Positions 7,583-16,931 are shown, counted from the stretch's first letter. The stretch: DNA of 35,721 bases from WVZH01 sp034430425 (GCA_034430425.1 DAOUEK010000030.1:1-35721), one strand, 5' to 3'. Translations and numbers: made by a program. Notes: generated by a model from the sequence alone, not told the origin.

Positions 7583-10468
7583 ATGACACAAGATCACATC
7601 CAAGTCGTGGGTGCGCGTGAACACAACCTCAAGAATCTCACCGTTGTGATCCCGCGGAACAAGCTCGTAGTCATCTCCGGCATATCCGGATCGGGAAAAT
7701 CATCGCTCGCATTCGACACGATCTTCGCAGAAGGTCAACGACGCTATGTCGAGTCGCTATCGGCATACGCACGCCAATTCCTCGGCCAACTCGATAAACC
7801 CGATGTGGACTACATCGAAGGCCTTTCTCCAGCCGTATCAATCAACCAACGCGGTGTATCCCACAACCCGAGATCTACGGTTGGAACCGTGACGGAAGTG
7901 TATGATTATCTGCGCCTGCTCTTCGCACGCGCCGGAATCCCCCATTGCCCGATCTGCAAACGTGAAGTACGCCAACAATCTGCACAGGAGATCGTCGAGG
8001 CCGTCGAGGCGCTGCCGGTCGATTCGCGTGTCTTGATCCTGGCACCGCTGATTCGCGGACGCAAGGGTACGCACCATGCCGTGTTCGATGAAGTACGCAG
8101 GTCGGGTTTCGTGCGTGTACGGGTTGACGGTGAAATGCGATCTGTCGACGACGAGATCGAACTCGATCGTTACAAGACTCATAACATCGAAGTCGTCGTG
8201 GATCGCCTAATCGTGCAACCGAAATCCGACGACGCATCGGAGGACGGATTCCGCTCGCGCCTTACGGATTCCATCGAGACAGCATTGCGCTGGGGCAACG
8301 GTACGATATTGATCGCCGATATCACCTCTGAGCAAGACCCTAAAATCACACCCTACTCGGAATTTCTTGCCTGTCCTGAACACGGCACGATGTTGTCGGA
8401 GATCGAACCGCGTACGTTTTCATTCAACACACCCCACGGTGCCTGTCCGGAATGCCAGGGTTTGGGAATCAAATTGGAGATCGATCCCGATCGCATCATC
8501 CCCGACCGTTCCATCTCCATTGCCGACGGTGCCGTTGCCGCACTGGAATGGTCGAATCAAAGCAGGGAAAGAAGGGGCTACTACTGGCAGATGGTCGAAG
8601 CCGTCGCCGAACAATATGGCGTGAGTCTCGATGCACCGGTTGCAGAGTTGGAAGAAGAAAAACTGAATCTGATTTTATATGGAACCAACAACGAAGAGCT
8701 GTCCATCAACTATGTGAACCGGGACGGCCGGAAAACGACTTTCAAGACTACTTTCGAAGGCGTGATCGGGAATCTCGAACGACGCTATCAGGAGACGCAA
8801 TCCGATGGCGTTCGCAACAGGATCCAGGAATTCATGTCCGAACGCCCCTGCCCTTCATGCGAGGGACGGCGACTACGCGCGGAGGCTTTGGCCGTCCTGC
8901 TGGATGGAATGAACATCGTTGAAATTACCGAATGGCCAGTCCAGCGCACATTGCAGTGGGTTCAGCGCCTGCAAGGAAACGAAAGCCCATTGTCAGACCG
9001 CCAGCTAAAAATCGCCGATCGAGTGTTAAAAGAGATTGCCGATCGTCTTGGATTTTTGGTTAACGTTGGTCTGGATTATCTCACCCTCAACCGTTCGGCC
9101 AGCACCCTCTCCGGCGGGGAAGCGCAGCGAATTCGGCTGGCAACCCAGATTGGATCGCGTTTGATGGGTGTGCTCTATGTGCTCGACGAGCCGTCGATCG
9201 GCCTTCATCCTCGCGACAACAAACGACTGATCCAAACCCTGGAGGAGATGCGCGATCTGGGCAACTCCGTACTCGTCGTCGAACACGATGAAGCCACAAT
9301 CCGCGCTGCGGACTGGGTCATCGATTTGGGTCCGGGCGCCGGTGAGACCGGGGGAGAAATCGTGGCGGAAGGTACGGTCGAACAAGTCACGCGCAACAAG
9401 AAATCCGTCACCGGCCGTTTCCTTTCCGGGCAACTTACCATTGAGACTCCCAAGAAACGACGATCCGGGAACGATCACATCATCTCCGTTATCGGGGCAC
9501 GCGAAAACAATCTCAAAGACATCGCTGTAGACATCCCGTTGGGTACATTTGTGTGCATTACGGGGGTTTCCGGATCCGGGAAATCCACCCTGATGGTGGA
9601 TGTGTTGTACAAAGCCCTGGCACGTACGCTGCATGGTGGGCGTCAACAACCTGGCGCTCATACCAAAATCGAAGGAATCGAATTCGTGGACAAGGTCATC
9701 AGCATCGATCAGAGTCCGATCGGGCGTACGCCGCGTTCCAATCCAGGCACCTACACAGGAGTCTTCGATCACGTACGCGCCTTGTTTGCCGAATTGCCCG
9801 AGTCAAAAGTCCGCGGGTACAAACCGGGTCGTTTCTCCTTTAACGTGCATGGCGGCCGCTGCGAAGCTTGCGGGGGTCAGGGACAACTGCGCATCGAAAT
9901 GCAGTTCCTTCCCGATGTATACGTACCATGCGAAGTCTGTCATGGTGCACGCTTCAACCGGGAGACACTGCAGGTGCGTTTCAAGGAACGATCGATCGCG
10001 GATGTCCTCGATTTGACTATCAATGAAGCCGTTGAATTCTTCGCATCCTTTCCGGCGATGGTGCGTAAACTCGATACGCTGCAGGACGTTGGGCTGGGTT
10101 ACATCCGGATCGGCCAGCCGGCTCCGACATTATCGGGCGGCGAAGCCCAGCGCGTGAAGCTTTCGCGTGAACTCTCGAAACGCGGCAATGGCCACACGCT
10201 CTACGTTCTCGACGAACCATCGGTCGGATTACACGCCGCGGACGTCTACAAGTTGATCGAGGTCCTGCAGCGTCTGGTAGATCAGGACAACACCGTCCTG
10301 ATCATCGAACATCATCCCGATATTATTAAAGTCGCCGATTGGGTGATCGACCTGGGGCCGGAAGGCGGCGATCGCGGCGGGGAAATCATCGCCACAGGAA
10401 CCCCGGAGGAGCTCTGTAAAGTTACCGAATCCTATACCGGGCAATTCCTTCGGGAACATCTGAAATAG
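7583..10468 (+). CDS. uvrA: Excinuclease ABC subunit A
   Basis: Damage-recognition ATPase of nucleotide excision repair, acting as a dimer with UvrB. The 961-residue length is normal for the family. The protein has two ABC modules. The first has Walker A GISGSGKSS, the zinc-binding motifs CPIC and CPEC, signature LSGGEAQRIRLATQIG and Walker B LYVLDEPSIGLHPRD. The second has Walker A GVSGSGKST, the C-terminal zinc finger (CEACGGQGQ to CEVCHGARFN) and LSGGEAQRVKLSREL with LYVLDEPSVGLH. The start begins MTQDHIQVVGAREHNLKN, which is the conserved UvrA N-terminus. It stands alone, and its stop lies 16 bp from the convergent stop of the MacB-like permease. No uvrB or uvrC is in the window. Confidence 0.99.
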   Translation: MTQDHIQVVGAREHNLKNLTVVIPRNKLVVISGISGSGKSSLAFDTIFAEGQRRYVESLSAYARQFLGQLDKPDVDYIEGLSPAVSINQRGVSHNPRSTVGTVTEVYDYLRLLFARAGIPHCPICKREVRQQSAQEIVEAVEALPVDSRVLILAPLIRGRKGTHHAVFDEVRRSGFVRVRVDGEMRSVDDEIELDRYKTHNIEVVVDRLIVQPKSDDASEDGFRSRLTDSIETALRWGNGTILIADITSEQDPKITPYSEFLACPEHGTMLSEIEPRTFSFNTPHGACPECQGLGIKLEIDPDRIIPDRSISIADGAVAALEWSNQSRERRGYYWQMVEAVAEQYGVSLDAPVAELEEEKLNLILYGTNNEELSINYVNRDGRKTTFKTTFEGVIGNLERRYQETQSDGVRNRIQEFMSERPCPSCEGRRLRAEALAVLLDGMNIVEITEWPVQRTLQWVQRLQGNESPLSDRQLKIADRVLKEIADRLGFLVNVGLDYLTLNRSASTLSGGEAQRIRLATQIGSRLMGVLYVLDEPSIGLHPRDNKRLIQTLEEMRDLGNSVLVVEHDEATIRAADWVIDLGPGAGETGGEIVAEGTVEQVTRNKKSVTGRFLSGQLTIETPKKRRSGNDHIISVIGARENNLKDIAVDIPLGTFVCITGVSGSGKSTLMVDVLYKALARTLHGGRQQPGAHTKIEGIEFVDKVISIDQSPIGRTPRSNPGTYTGVFDHVRALFAELPESKVRGYKPGRFSFNVHGGRCEACGGQGQLRIEMQFLPDVYVPCEVCHGARFNRETLQVRFKERSIADVLDLTINEAVEFFASFPAMVRKLDTLQDVGLGYIRIGQPAPTLSGGEAQRVKLSRELSKRGNGHTLYVLDEPSVGLHAADVYKLIEVLQRLVDQDNTVLIIEHHPDIIKVADWVIDLGPEGGDRGGEIIATGTPEELCKVTESYTGQFLREHLK

Positions 10469-10484
10469 CGTCTGAATTTCCTCG

Positions 10485-11708
10485 TTATTCGTAACGGAGT
10501 GCTTCGACGGGTTGAAGATCGGCCGCACGTTTGGCCGGATAAAGACCAAAGAACAAGCCGACGGCTGCGGAAAATAACGTCGCCAACAGGATCGCATCCA
10601 ATCCCATGCTGGGATTCAATTCAGTATCCGAAGCCGCTGCGATCGCACCAACAAGTTGTGAAAGGCCCCAACCCAGGGCGATTCCGATCAAACCACCTAT
10701 CATGCTCAACAACGCCGACTCGGTGAGGAATTGAAGCAGGATATCGCGCTTGCGTGCTCCGACGGCCTTGCGCAGTCCAATCTCGCGTGTGCGCTCCGTG
10801 ACGGAGACCAGCATGATATTCATGATCCCGATGCCGCCAACAAGAAGCGAGATCGCTGCGATTCCACCCAGGAATATCGTAACTACGCCCGTGATCGCCT
10901 CTGCCGTCTCGATAAAATCCTGTTGGGAAAAAACGGTGAAATCATCTGCGCCAATCGGCGTGCGGTGACGGGCGCGCAATATGGCGCTGATTTCTTCATT
11001 TGCGATGGTGACGTTCTCTGGGCTGATCGCCTGTACCAGGATCATATCAACTGCATCGCGCGTTCTGCGCAGCAAGCGTACCTGCGCCGTGGTCAACGGC
11101 ACGATGATCTGATTGTCTTCGTTGGAAAAACTTGACCCGCCCTTTGACTCGGTTACGCCGATTATACGGAACGGCTGCCCTTCGACGCGCACAGTTTCAC
11201 CGAGCACCCCCTCTGTTCGGTCGAACAATTCCTCGGCGACATCCGGTCCGATGACCGCAACCGCAGCCCTTCCGAGAAGATGGATTTCGCTGATGAACTC
11301 ACCTTCCACAAGTTCGACGTTACGTACGCTTTGATATTCCGGTGTGACGCCATAACCCGTCGTCAATGCCCCTTCACCGGCGTAGCTGACTTCAACTGTG
11401 CCTTGAAGCGTTGGAGCCACACCGACCACCGAAGGAGCGGCGAACGGATCGCGCAAAGCGTCGGCATCACCTAGAGTCAATTGTTGGGGATTCCGGATCT
11501 CCTCCGATCCCCCACGAACCACAAAAAGCAGATTGGTTCCGATTCCGCTGATTGATCCCGTGATCGTATTTTGCGCTCCGGTTCCGATCGCCAACATGGC
11601 GATCACCGCACCAACGCCGATGACAATTCCCAACACCGTCAAACCGGATCGCAGTTTATTGCTGGCGAGGCTATCCAGCGCCTCGAGAACATTGTTCCAG
11701 ATATCCAT
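10485..11708 (-). CDS. MacB-like ABC transporter permease (FtsX family)
   Basis: Membrane subunit of a mechanotransmission-type ABC exporter or lipoprotein/peptide efflux system. Of 407 residues, the N-terminus has a membrane helix (SGLTVLGIVIGVGAVIAMLAIG), followed by a large extracytoplasmic MacB_PCD domain (about 50-270) and three C-terminal helices of the FtsX domain, starting ITIFLGGIAAISLLVGGIGIMNIMLVSVTERTREIGLRKAVGA. The last part of that segment is the classic MacB coupling motif, and LYPAKRAADLQPVEALRYE is the conserved C-terminal end. It is the third gene after the adaptor and ATPase, with a 113-bp gap from the ATPase stop. Substrate unknown. Confidence 0.92.
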   Translation of the reverse strand: MDIWNNVLEALDSLASNKLRSGLTVLGIVIGVGAVIAMLAIGTGAQNTITGSISGIGTNLLFVVRGGSEEIRNPQQLTLGDADALRDPFAAPSVVGVAPTLQGTVEVSYAGEGALTTGYGVTPEYQSVRNVELVEGEFISEIHLLGRAAVAVIGPDVAEELFDRTEGVLGETVRVEGQPFRIIGVTESKGGSSFSNEDNQIIVPLTTAQVRLLRRTRDAVDMILVQAISPENVTIANEEISAILRARHRTPIGADDFTVFSQQDFIETAEAITGVVTIFLGGIAAISLLVGGIGIMNIMLVSVTERTREIGLRKAVGARKRDILLQFLTESALLSMIGGLIGIALGWGLSQLVGAIAAASDTELNPSMGLDAILLATLFSAAVGLFFGLYPAKRAADLQPVEALRYE

Positions 11709-11821
11709 CCTGATTCCTTATCCAAACCATCGTCGACCACTCTTTACGCCACACGAACTGCACAAGCCTGAGAAACCATGTAAAGACAGATGTGCAGGGT
11801 TGTGAAACTACCGCTTATGGT

Positions 11822-12502
11822 TTATTGCGATTCTACCAACCCGTCCCGGAGCATAATCACTCGCTCCGTGCGTTCCGCAATCTCCGGATCGTGAGTGACG
11901 AAGATGAGGGTCGTCGAAAATTTATCATTGAGATCGAGCAGGATGTTCATGATTTCCTCGCCCGATTTCGTGTCCAAATTACCGGTCGGCTCATCGGCCA
12001 GAATGATTGACGGGTTATTGACCAATGCACGGGCGATCGCCACTCTCTGCTGTTGACCACCAGACAACTCGTTGGGCCGATGGCGAATTCGATCACCCAA
12101 ACCAACGTCTTCCAAAGCCTGGATCGCCCGTTTGCGCCTGCCTTCAGATACACCGGCGTAGCGCATGGGCAATTCGACGTTGGTCAGTGCCGTTTGACGG
12201 CCAAGCAAATTGAAACTCTGGAAGACGAAACCCACTTTACGGCTGCGAATTTCCGCCAGCTGATCGTCGTTTAATTCCGCGATCTCCTCACCATCAAGCT
12301 TGTAGGTACCGCTGCTCGGACGATCGAGGCAACCCAGGATGTTCATCAACGTGCTTTTACCCGAACCCGATGGTCCCATGATGGCAATCACCTCTCCCGG
12401 TTTAACGCGCATCGAGACACCACAGAGCGCATGCACCTCGAATTCACCCATGCGGTAGACCTTGGCGATATCTTCCACTTCGATAACCCAATCCGTCATC
12501 AT
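11822..12502 (-). CDS. MacB/LolD-like ABC transporter ATP-binding protein
   Basis: ATPase of the efflux system, 226 residues, the usual length for the LolD/MacB-ATPase group. Motifs: Walker A GPSGSGKST, Q-loop FVFQSFNLLGRQTALTNVELP, signature LSGGQQQRVAIARAL, Walker B IILADEPTGNLDTKSG, and switch histidine in FVTHDPEIA. Its ATG (12500-12502) overlaps the stop of the adaptor gene in an ATGA arrangement, a sign of translational coupling. Together with 12499-13908 and 10485-11708 it makes a MacA/MacB-like set in which ATPase and permease are separate chains, as is usual in Gram-positive-type cells. Confidence 0.95.
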   Translation of the reverse strand: MMTDWVIEVEDIAKVYRMGEFEVHALCGVSMRVKPGEVIAIMGPSGSGKSTLMNILGCLDRPSSGTYKLDGEEIAELNDDQLAEIRSRKVGFVFQSFNLLGRQTALTNVELPMRYAGVSEGRRKRAIQALEDVGLGDRIRHRPNELSGGQQQRVAIARALVNNPSIILADEPTGNLDTKSGEEIMNILLDLNDKFSTTLIFVTHDPEIAERTERVIMLRDGLVESQ

Positions 12503-13908
12503 CCGCCCCCAACGAAACCTGGGCGACCGTTGAACATCATGTTCGCGGGCGGATTCAAGACGATGAGATCGCCCTCCTCGAGTTCCCCATCCAGGATCTG
12601 ACTATACGTATCGGACGAAACCCCGAGTTCAATTGTTATGGGTTTTAATGCTTGTCCTTCGAGGACAAATACGGTGCGTTCGCCATCCACCACCCGCACA
12701 GCGCGATTGGGCACGAGCAGCACATCTTCCATTTGATCGACGACGATGTTCACTGCGGCAGTCATGCCCGGTCTGATTCGTTGGTCCACATCCTTGAGTT
12801 CGACAGTGACATTGAAGCTCACTACGCCTTGTGTAACCAAACCGCTAAGTCCGATCGCGGTTACCTCCCCGGAATACGTTTCATCCAGAACGGCATCGAA
12901 GTTCAAGTGTACGGGTTGGCCGACTTCAATTCGATTGATATCCACTTCGGAGATCTCGACATCCACCAATAATCGTGTAAGATCCGCCAATCCAAAAGCA
13001 ATCGTCCCCGGAGAGACCTGATCGCCGGGTTTAACATCTACGTAAGTAATCGTGCCTGTAAAGGGAGCCTCAATGCGCGCGGTTTTAAGTGTTGCTTCAG
13101 CAGCAGCCAGGCGTGCTTCCGCGGCTGCAACATCGTCAGGGTTGGGTCCGTCTTTGACACGCTCCCATTCTCGCAGGGCATCGGCAAGTTGCGCTTCCGC
13201 AAGTGCCACATTCGCATCCAGCAGCGCTTGTTCGACTTCCGTTGGATGGCCAGTATACCAATTGAGATTTCGCTGGATCGAATCACGTCTCTGGCGGGCA
13301 GCGATCAAATTGGATAACGCCAGCGCTCTGCCCGGATCATCCTTGGGACGATTTTCAACCCGTTCGTATGCGGTTTGTGCAAGATCGACTTCTTCTTGCG
13401 CCAGCACTAAATTGGCGCGTGCTGCTGCCAATGTGTCACCGCTGGCGCGGTATCCCTCTTGCCGTACGGTGCGGAGATATTCTGCGTTCTCGAGGGCATC
13501 TTGCGCTTCTGCAAGTGCGAGTTGTGCCGCTGCTTGTGCCTGCGACGACTCCAGAATATCGTCCAGGGCTCGCTGAGCGGTTACACAATCCGTTTCTGCA
13601 AGGATCACCGTGGCGGGCAATGAAGTTTGCTGAAGTTCAGACAACACTTCTCCCTGCCCTACAACATCCCCCAATCCCACAACAACATAGTCCACAATAC
13701 CACTCGATTGATAGGTAAGAACCGCAGCCTGATTGGCACGTACCGTTCCCGTCGCCCCCACAGACGCTGTCAGTGATCCCCTGGAAATTTCCTCGGTTTG
13801 CAGGGAATCCAGCGAAGTTGCCAACTGGGATTGGCCACACGATCGTAGTAGCAGGATACCTACAATGATCACAACAACCATACCGATCAGAAGATATCGT
13901 CGTTTCAT
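12499..13908 (-). CDS. Efflux transporter periplasmic-adaptor-like subunit (MacA/HlyD family)
   Basis: Membrane-anchored adaptor of the MacB-like exporter. I chose the ATG at 13908 (MKRRYLLIGMVVVIIVGILL, 469 residues) because GGAAGG lies just before it and a clean N-terminal anchor helix results; the open frame extends 18 codons further upstream to 13962. After the anchor come a barrel-sandwich half (SVGATGTVRANQAAVLTYQSSG), a long alanine/glutamate-rich coiled-coil hairpin (about 110-260, e.g. AQAAAQLALAEAQDALENAEYL), the second sandwich half (ARIEAPFTGTITYVDVKPGDQV) and beta-barrel and membrane-proximal domains (VNIVVDQMEDVLLVPNRAV). It is the first gene of the operon. The coiled coil is long, as in adaptors that span a wall or reach an outer partner. 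Confidence 0.92.
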   Translation of the reverse strand: MKRRYLLIGMVVVIIVGILLLRSCGQSQLATSLDSLQTEEISRGSLTASVGATGTVRANQAAVLTYQSSGIVDYVVVGLGDVVGQGEVLSELQQTSLPATVILAETDCVTAQRALDDILESSQAQAAAQLALAEAQDALENAEYLRTVRQEGYRASGDTLAAARANLVLAQEEVDLAQTAYERVENRPKDDPGRALALSNLIAARQRRDSIQRNLNWYTGHPTEVEQALLDANVALAEAQLADALREWERVKDGPNPDDVAAAEARLAAAEATLKTARIEAPFTGTITYVDVKPGDQVSPGTIAFGLADLTRLLVDVEISEVDINRIEVGQPVHLNFDAVLDETYSGEVTAIGLSGLVTQGVVSFNVTVELKDVDQRIRPGMTAAVNIVVDQMEDVLLVPNRAVRVVDGERTVFVLEGQALKPITIELGVSSDTYSQILDGELEEGDLIVLNPPANMMFNGRPGFVGGG

Positions 13909-14070
13909 CTTTTTGATTCCTTCCAGCAATAATTCAGTCCATATCCTTGAGCGAACACACAAAATCCTTTCCTTTTTACCAGCCTTCGAAGCAGATTGAG
14001 ATCATCATACGCCGCTTCGAATAAGGCCATATCAAGAATTTTACCCCATGATGATAATCTCTTTTTCAAT

Positions 14071-14086
14071 TGTGACAACCATCACG
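14071..14086 (+). promoter_or_regulatory. CRP/FNR-family-like binding site
   Basis: TGTGA-N6-TCACG at 14071-14086 differs in one base from the textbook CRP half-site pair TGTGA-N6-TCACA. If the weak -10 candidate TATATG at 14111-14116 is used, the site is centred about 44 bp before transcription start, close to the class II activator position. Binding is an inference. Confidence 0.45.
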
Positions 14087-14090
14087 AATA

Positions 14091-14103
14091 AGAATGACAT
14101 TCT
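14091..14103. promoter_or_regulatory. Perfect 13-bp dyad, possible operator
   Basis: AGAATG-A-CATTCT is a perfect inverted repeat about 65 bp before the GltD-like gene, between the CRP-like site and the possible -10. A regulator binding here would overlap the core promoter. Confidence 0.35.
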
Positions 14104-14150
14104 CGACTGATATATGACCACTTGGGTCTGTAACATCTAATGGACAGGAA

Positions 14151-14168
14151 ATATGGAGGATTCCATAT
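14151..14168 (+). promoter_or_regulatory. Hairpin enclosing the ribosome binding site of the GltD-like gene
   Basis: ATATGGA (14151-14157) pairs perfectly with TCCATAT (14162-14168) around a GGAT loop, directly against the ATG at 14169. The Shine-Dalgarno GGAGGA (14155-14160) lies half in the stem and half in the loop, so folding could limit ribosome access. Confidence 0.45.
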
Positions 14169-15608
14169 ATGCAGGCGATATCGAGTGAAGAACTTGCTGT
14201 CGACCGCAAAGCTCGGATGAAATTACCATTTGAGGAGCTCAAAGCGCGTCCGGCTACTGTTCGCATCCTCGATTTCGATCCCACTTTCAAAGCGCTAACC
14301 CCAGAAGAGGCACAGCGAGCTGCCGCAAGATGCATCCATTGTCCTGATCCATCGGCTTGTTACACAGCATGCCCACTGCATAACGACATCCCCTCCGCAA
14401 TGTGGTTAATCGAGCAAGGAGATTTCATTGGCGCAGCCGAGATCTACCGCCGCACGAGCTCGATGCCCGAAATCTGTGGAAGGGTCTGTCCGCACGAGGC
14501 CCTCTGCCAGGGTGCATGCCCGCGCAGCAAGCGCGGCGAACCCGTATTGTCCGGGGCGTTGGAGGCGTTCGTCGCAGATTACCAACGCCAACACGGCAAA
14601 GTCGAAATTCCTATCGGTCGTTCCACCGGCAAGAGAGTTGCCATCATTGGCTCCGGACCATCCGGCCTCACGTGCGCGGAACGCTTGATCCAGAAGGGAC
14701 ACGCCGTAACGATCTATGAAGCGCTGCCTGCTTTCGGTGGATTATTAACATATGGAATTCCCAATTTCAAACTCGACAAACGAGTCGTTCAAGCCAGAAT
14801 CGAAGATTTACAGAACGCCGGTATTGCTTTCATCAACAACACGCGCATTGGCGAAGATTTGTCCATCGATGATCTCTTCAAGCAAGATTTCAATGCCATT
14901 TTTATCGGGGTCGGTTCACTGATCGACGCCAAGATGGAAGCGCCCGGAGAAGATTTGCGCGGCGTATACAAGGCTACGGATTTTCTCATGCGCGTCAACG
15001 TCGACCCGGAACTGCTTCCGGAAGCGCTGCAATCGAAACCAGAAATCGGACGCCGAGTCGTCGTTATAGGCGGTGGCGATACAGCATCTGACTGCCTGCG
15101 CAGCGCCATCCGTCTCGGTGCAGAAGAGGTTACCTGTTTGTACCGCCGTACGGAAGCCGAGATGCCGGGCAGTAAGAAGGATCGTAAATTGGCCAAAGAA
15201 GAGGGCGCGCAATATCGTTTCCTTACCCAGCCAGTACGTTATATCGCCGGACCTGATGGAATATTGAGTGCTGTGGAGTGTTTACAATGTGAATTGGGAG
15301 AACCCGATGAAAGTGGTCGGAGACGCCCCATTCCGATCGAGGGATCGAATTTCACGGTCGAAGCCGACAACGTAATCCTTGCAATCGGCTACTGGCCCGA
15401 CCCACTTCTCGGCGAGACGACACCCAACCTGGAGACACAAAAGTGGGGACTCATCGTAACGGATTCCGAGACAGGCGCGACAACCCGCGAAGGTGTTTTC
15501 GCGGGAGGAGATGCGGTCAGTGGCCCAGATCTGGTCGTCACGGCCGTCGCTTCCGGCCGCCGTGCAGCAGCCGGTATCCACGAATACTTACTCGGAACCA
15601 GCGAATAA
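14169..15608 (+). CDS. GltD-like FAD/NAD(P)-dependent oxidoreductase with two [4Fe-4S] sites
   Basis: Flavoprotein of the glutamate synthase small-subunit family, moving electrons between NAD(P)H and iron-sulfur centres. The 479-residue chain has a Fer4_20 N-terminal domain with two cysteine sets, C55/C58/C64/C68 and C103/C107/C113/C117. Next come an FAD-binding GxGxxG (RVAIIGSGPSGLTCAERL), the family segment FGGLLTYGIPNFKLDKRVV, an NADPH-binding GxGxxA-like site (VVVIGGGDTASDCLRSA) and the C-terminal FAD motif FAGGDAVSGPDLVVTAV. No large glutamate synthase subunit (gltB) lies next to it, so it may work with a distant partner or, like NfnB/SudA relatives, in another electron-transfer reaction. 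The start is fixed by GGAGGA 8 nt upstream. Its leader carries several regulatory-looking elements. Confidence 0.93.
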   Translation: MQAISSEELAVDRKARMKLPFEELKARPATVRILDFDPTFKALTPEEAQRAAARCIHCPDPSACYTACPLHNDIPSAMWLIEQGDFIGAAEIYRRTSSMPEICGRVCPHEALCQGACPRSKRGEPVLSGALEAFVADYQRQHGKVEIPIGRSTGKRVAIIGSGPSGLTCAERLIQKGHAVTIYEALPAFGGLLTYGIPNFKLDKRVVQARIEDLQNAGIAFINNTRIGEDLSIDDLFKQDFNAIFIGVGSLIDAKMEAPGEDLRGVYKATDFLMRVNVDPELLPEALQSKPEIGRRVVVIGGGDTASDCLRSAIRLGAEEVTCLYRRTEAEMPGSKKDRKLAKEEGAQYRFLTQPVRYIAGPDGILSAVECLQCELGEPDESGRRRPIPIEGSNFTVEADNVILAIGYWPDPLLGETTPNLETQKWGLIVTDSETGATTREGVFAGGDAVSGPDLVVTAVASGRRAAAGIHEYLLGTSE

Positions 15609-15739
15609 CCGACAAAACCACCAGCGTAATCCCCTATTTTGAAAAGCATGACAATTTACATAGCATTTCACTGCTGAGAAACATCGCTTTTTCCCTTCAA
15701 CGTGAGGGGCGTCCTGGTAAAGTGCGAAGCGAAGACCGT

Positions 15740-15745
15740 TATAAT
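15740..15745 (+). promoter_or_regulatory. -10 box upstream of queG
   Basis: A perfect TATAAT at 15740-15745 would start transcription near 15752, only about 22 nt before the chosen queG start. No convincing -35 or Shine-Dalgarno sequence is seen. Confidence 0.4.
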
Positions 15746-15773
15746 CTTCTTACAGATCAGCTGTGAAATAATA

Positions 15774-16931
15774 ATGAACCGTATGAATGACACCTCATCG
15801 AAAGCATTGGCCAACGAGATGAAGCAGGAAGCTCTTCGCCTTGGCTTCAACCTTGTGGGAATCACAACACCCGATCCACCCGCCAACTTCGCTATCTATG
15901 AATCCTGGCTTTCCCAAGGACATCACGCTGAAATGGGCTACATGAGCAGCGAGCGTGCACGCCTACGGCGCTCCGATCCACGCTTGATCCTTCCAGAGTG
16001 CCAGGCCATCATCGCCCTTGCAATTAATTACCTCCCCAAAACTACGATCATAAATCGAGAGGCCAGCGAATTCCAAATCGCAGCCTATGCACTCGGCGAT
16101 GATTATCACAACGTGCTTATAAAGCGCATGAAACGCATTGTCGAATTCATCCAGGACCGTGTTGGACGAGAGGTCCATTACAAGATGTATACCGACACTG
16201 GTCCGCTGCTCGAGCGTGAACTTGCGCAGCGGGCAGGTTTGGGCTGGATTGGCAAGAATTCCTGCCTGATCCATCCGCGATCTGGCTCCTTTTTTCTCCT
16301 GGGTGAAATCCTTCTCGATATTCCCCTGCCCCCGGACGAGCCTTTTTCTCACGATCGATGCGGCACATGCACACGCTGCATCGATGCCTGCCCAACGCAA
16401 TGCATCCTGCCGAACCGCACAGTAGACAGCCGCAAATGCATTTCCTATTGGACCATCGAAGCCAAGAACGCCATCCCAGCCGAACTTCGCCCGCTGCACG
16501 CGGATTGGATCTTTGGCTGTGACATCTGCCAGCAAGTCTGCCCATACAACAATACATTCGCAAAACCAAGTGAAGCGCCTGCTTTCCAGCTTCGATCCTC
16601 ACTCGAGACTGCTACACTCGACTATATATTGAATCTGGACCCCCACAATTGGCGGCGAGATTTCATAAGCAGTCCGTTGCTGCGTTCCAAGCGACGCGGG
16701 CTGCTGCGCAATGCAGCCGTTGTGGCAGGCAACACGAGTGACAGGAGGTATGTCACTCGACTGATATCACTCCTCGAACAAGATCCCGAACCACTGGTGC
16801 GCGCACACACGGCCTGGGCATTGGGACGCATCCGATCTTCAAAAGCCCTGGATAGCCTTCGAGCGGCACGATCGAACGAAGGATCACCCGAAGTCATCAA
16901 AGAAATCGAAGCAGCGCTGCAAGATTCGTAG
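15774..16931 (+). CDS. queG: Epoxyqueuosine reductase
   Basis: Reduces epoxyqueuosine to queuosine in tRNA, the last step of Q synthesis, using cobalamin and two [4Fe-4S] clusters. From the ATG at 15774 the protein has 385 residues, the family's usual size. The N-terminal DUF1730/cobalamin-binding half contains GHHAEMGYMSSERARLRRSDPR and YTDTGPLLERELAQRAGLGWIGKNSCLI. The clusters are marked by C196/C199/C202/C206 (CGTCTRCIDAC) with C222, and C249/C252/C256 (CDICQQVCPYN). The C-terminus is a HEAT-like repeat (VRAHTAWALGRI). The frame is open back to 15702, but the extra residues (MRGVLVKCEAK) are not family-like and would cover the TATAAT. A second ATG at 15783 is also possible. It converges on the LysM gene. 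Confidence 0.96.
   Translation: MNRMNDTSSKALANEMKQEALRLGFNLVGITTPDPPANFAIYESWLSQGHHAEMGYMSSERARLRRSDPRLILPECQAIIALAINYLPKTTIINREASEFQIAAYALGDDYHNVLIKRMKRIVEFIQDRVGREVHYKMYTDTGPLLERELAQRAGLGWIGKNSCLIHPRSGSFFLLGEILLDIPLPPDEPFSHDRCGTCTRCIDACPTQCILPNRTVDSRKCISYWTIEAKNAIPAELRPLHADWIFGCDICQQVCPYNNTFAKPSEAPAFQLRSSLETATLDYILNLDPHNWRRDFISSPLLRSKRRGLLRNAAVVAGNTSDRRYVTRLISLLEQDPEPLVRAHTAWALGRIRSSKALDSLRAARSNEGSPEVIKEIEAALQDS

Noticed and set aside
9026..9772. 248-residue open frame opposite uvrA
   Set aside because: It is antisense to highly conserved UvrA motifs, and its product resembles no known family.
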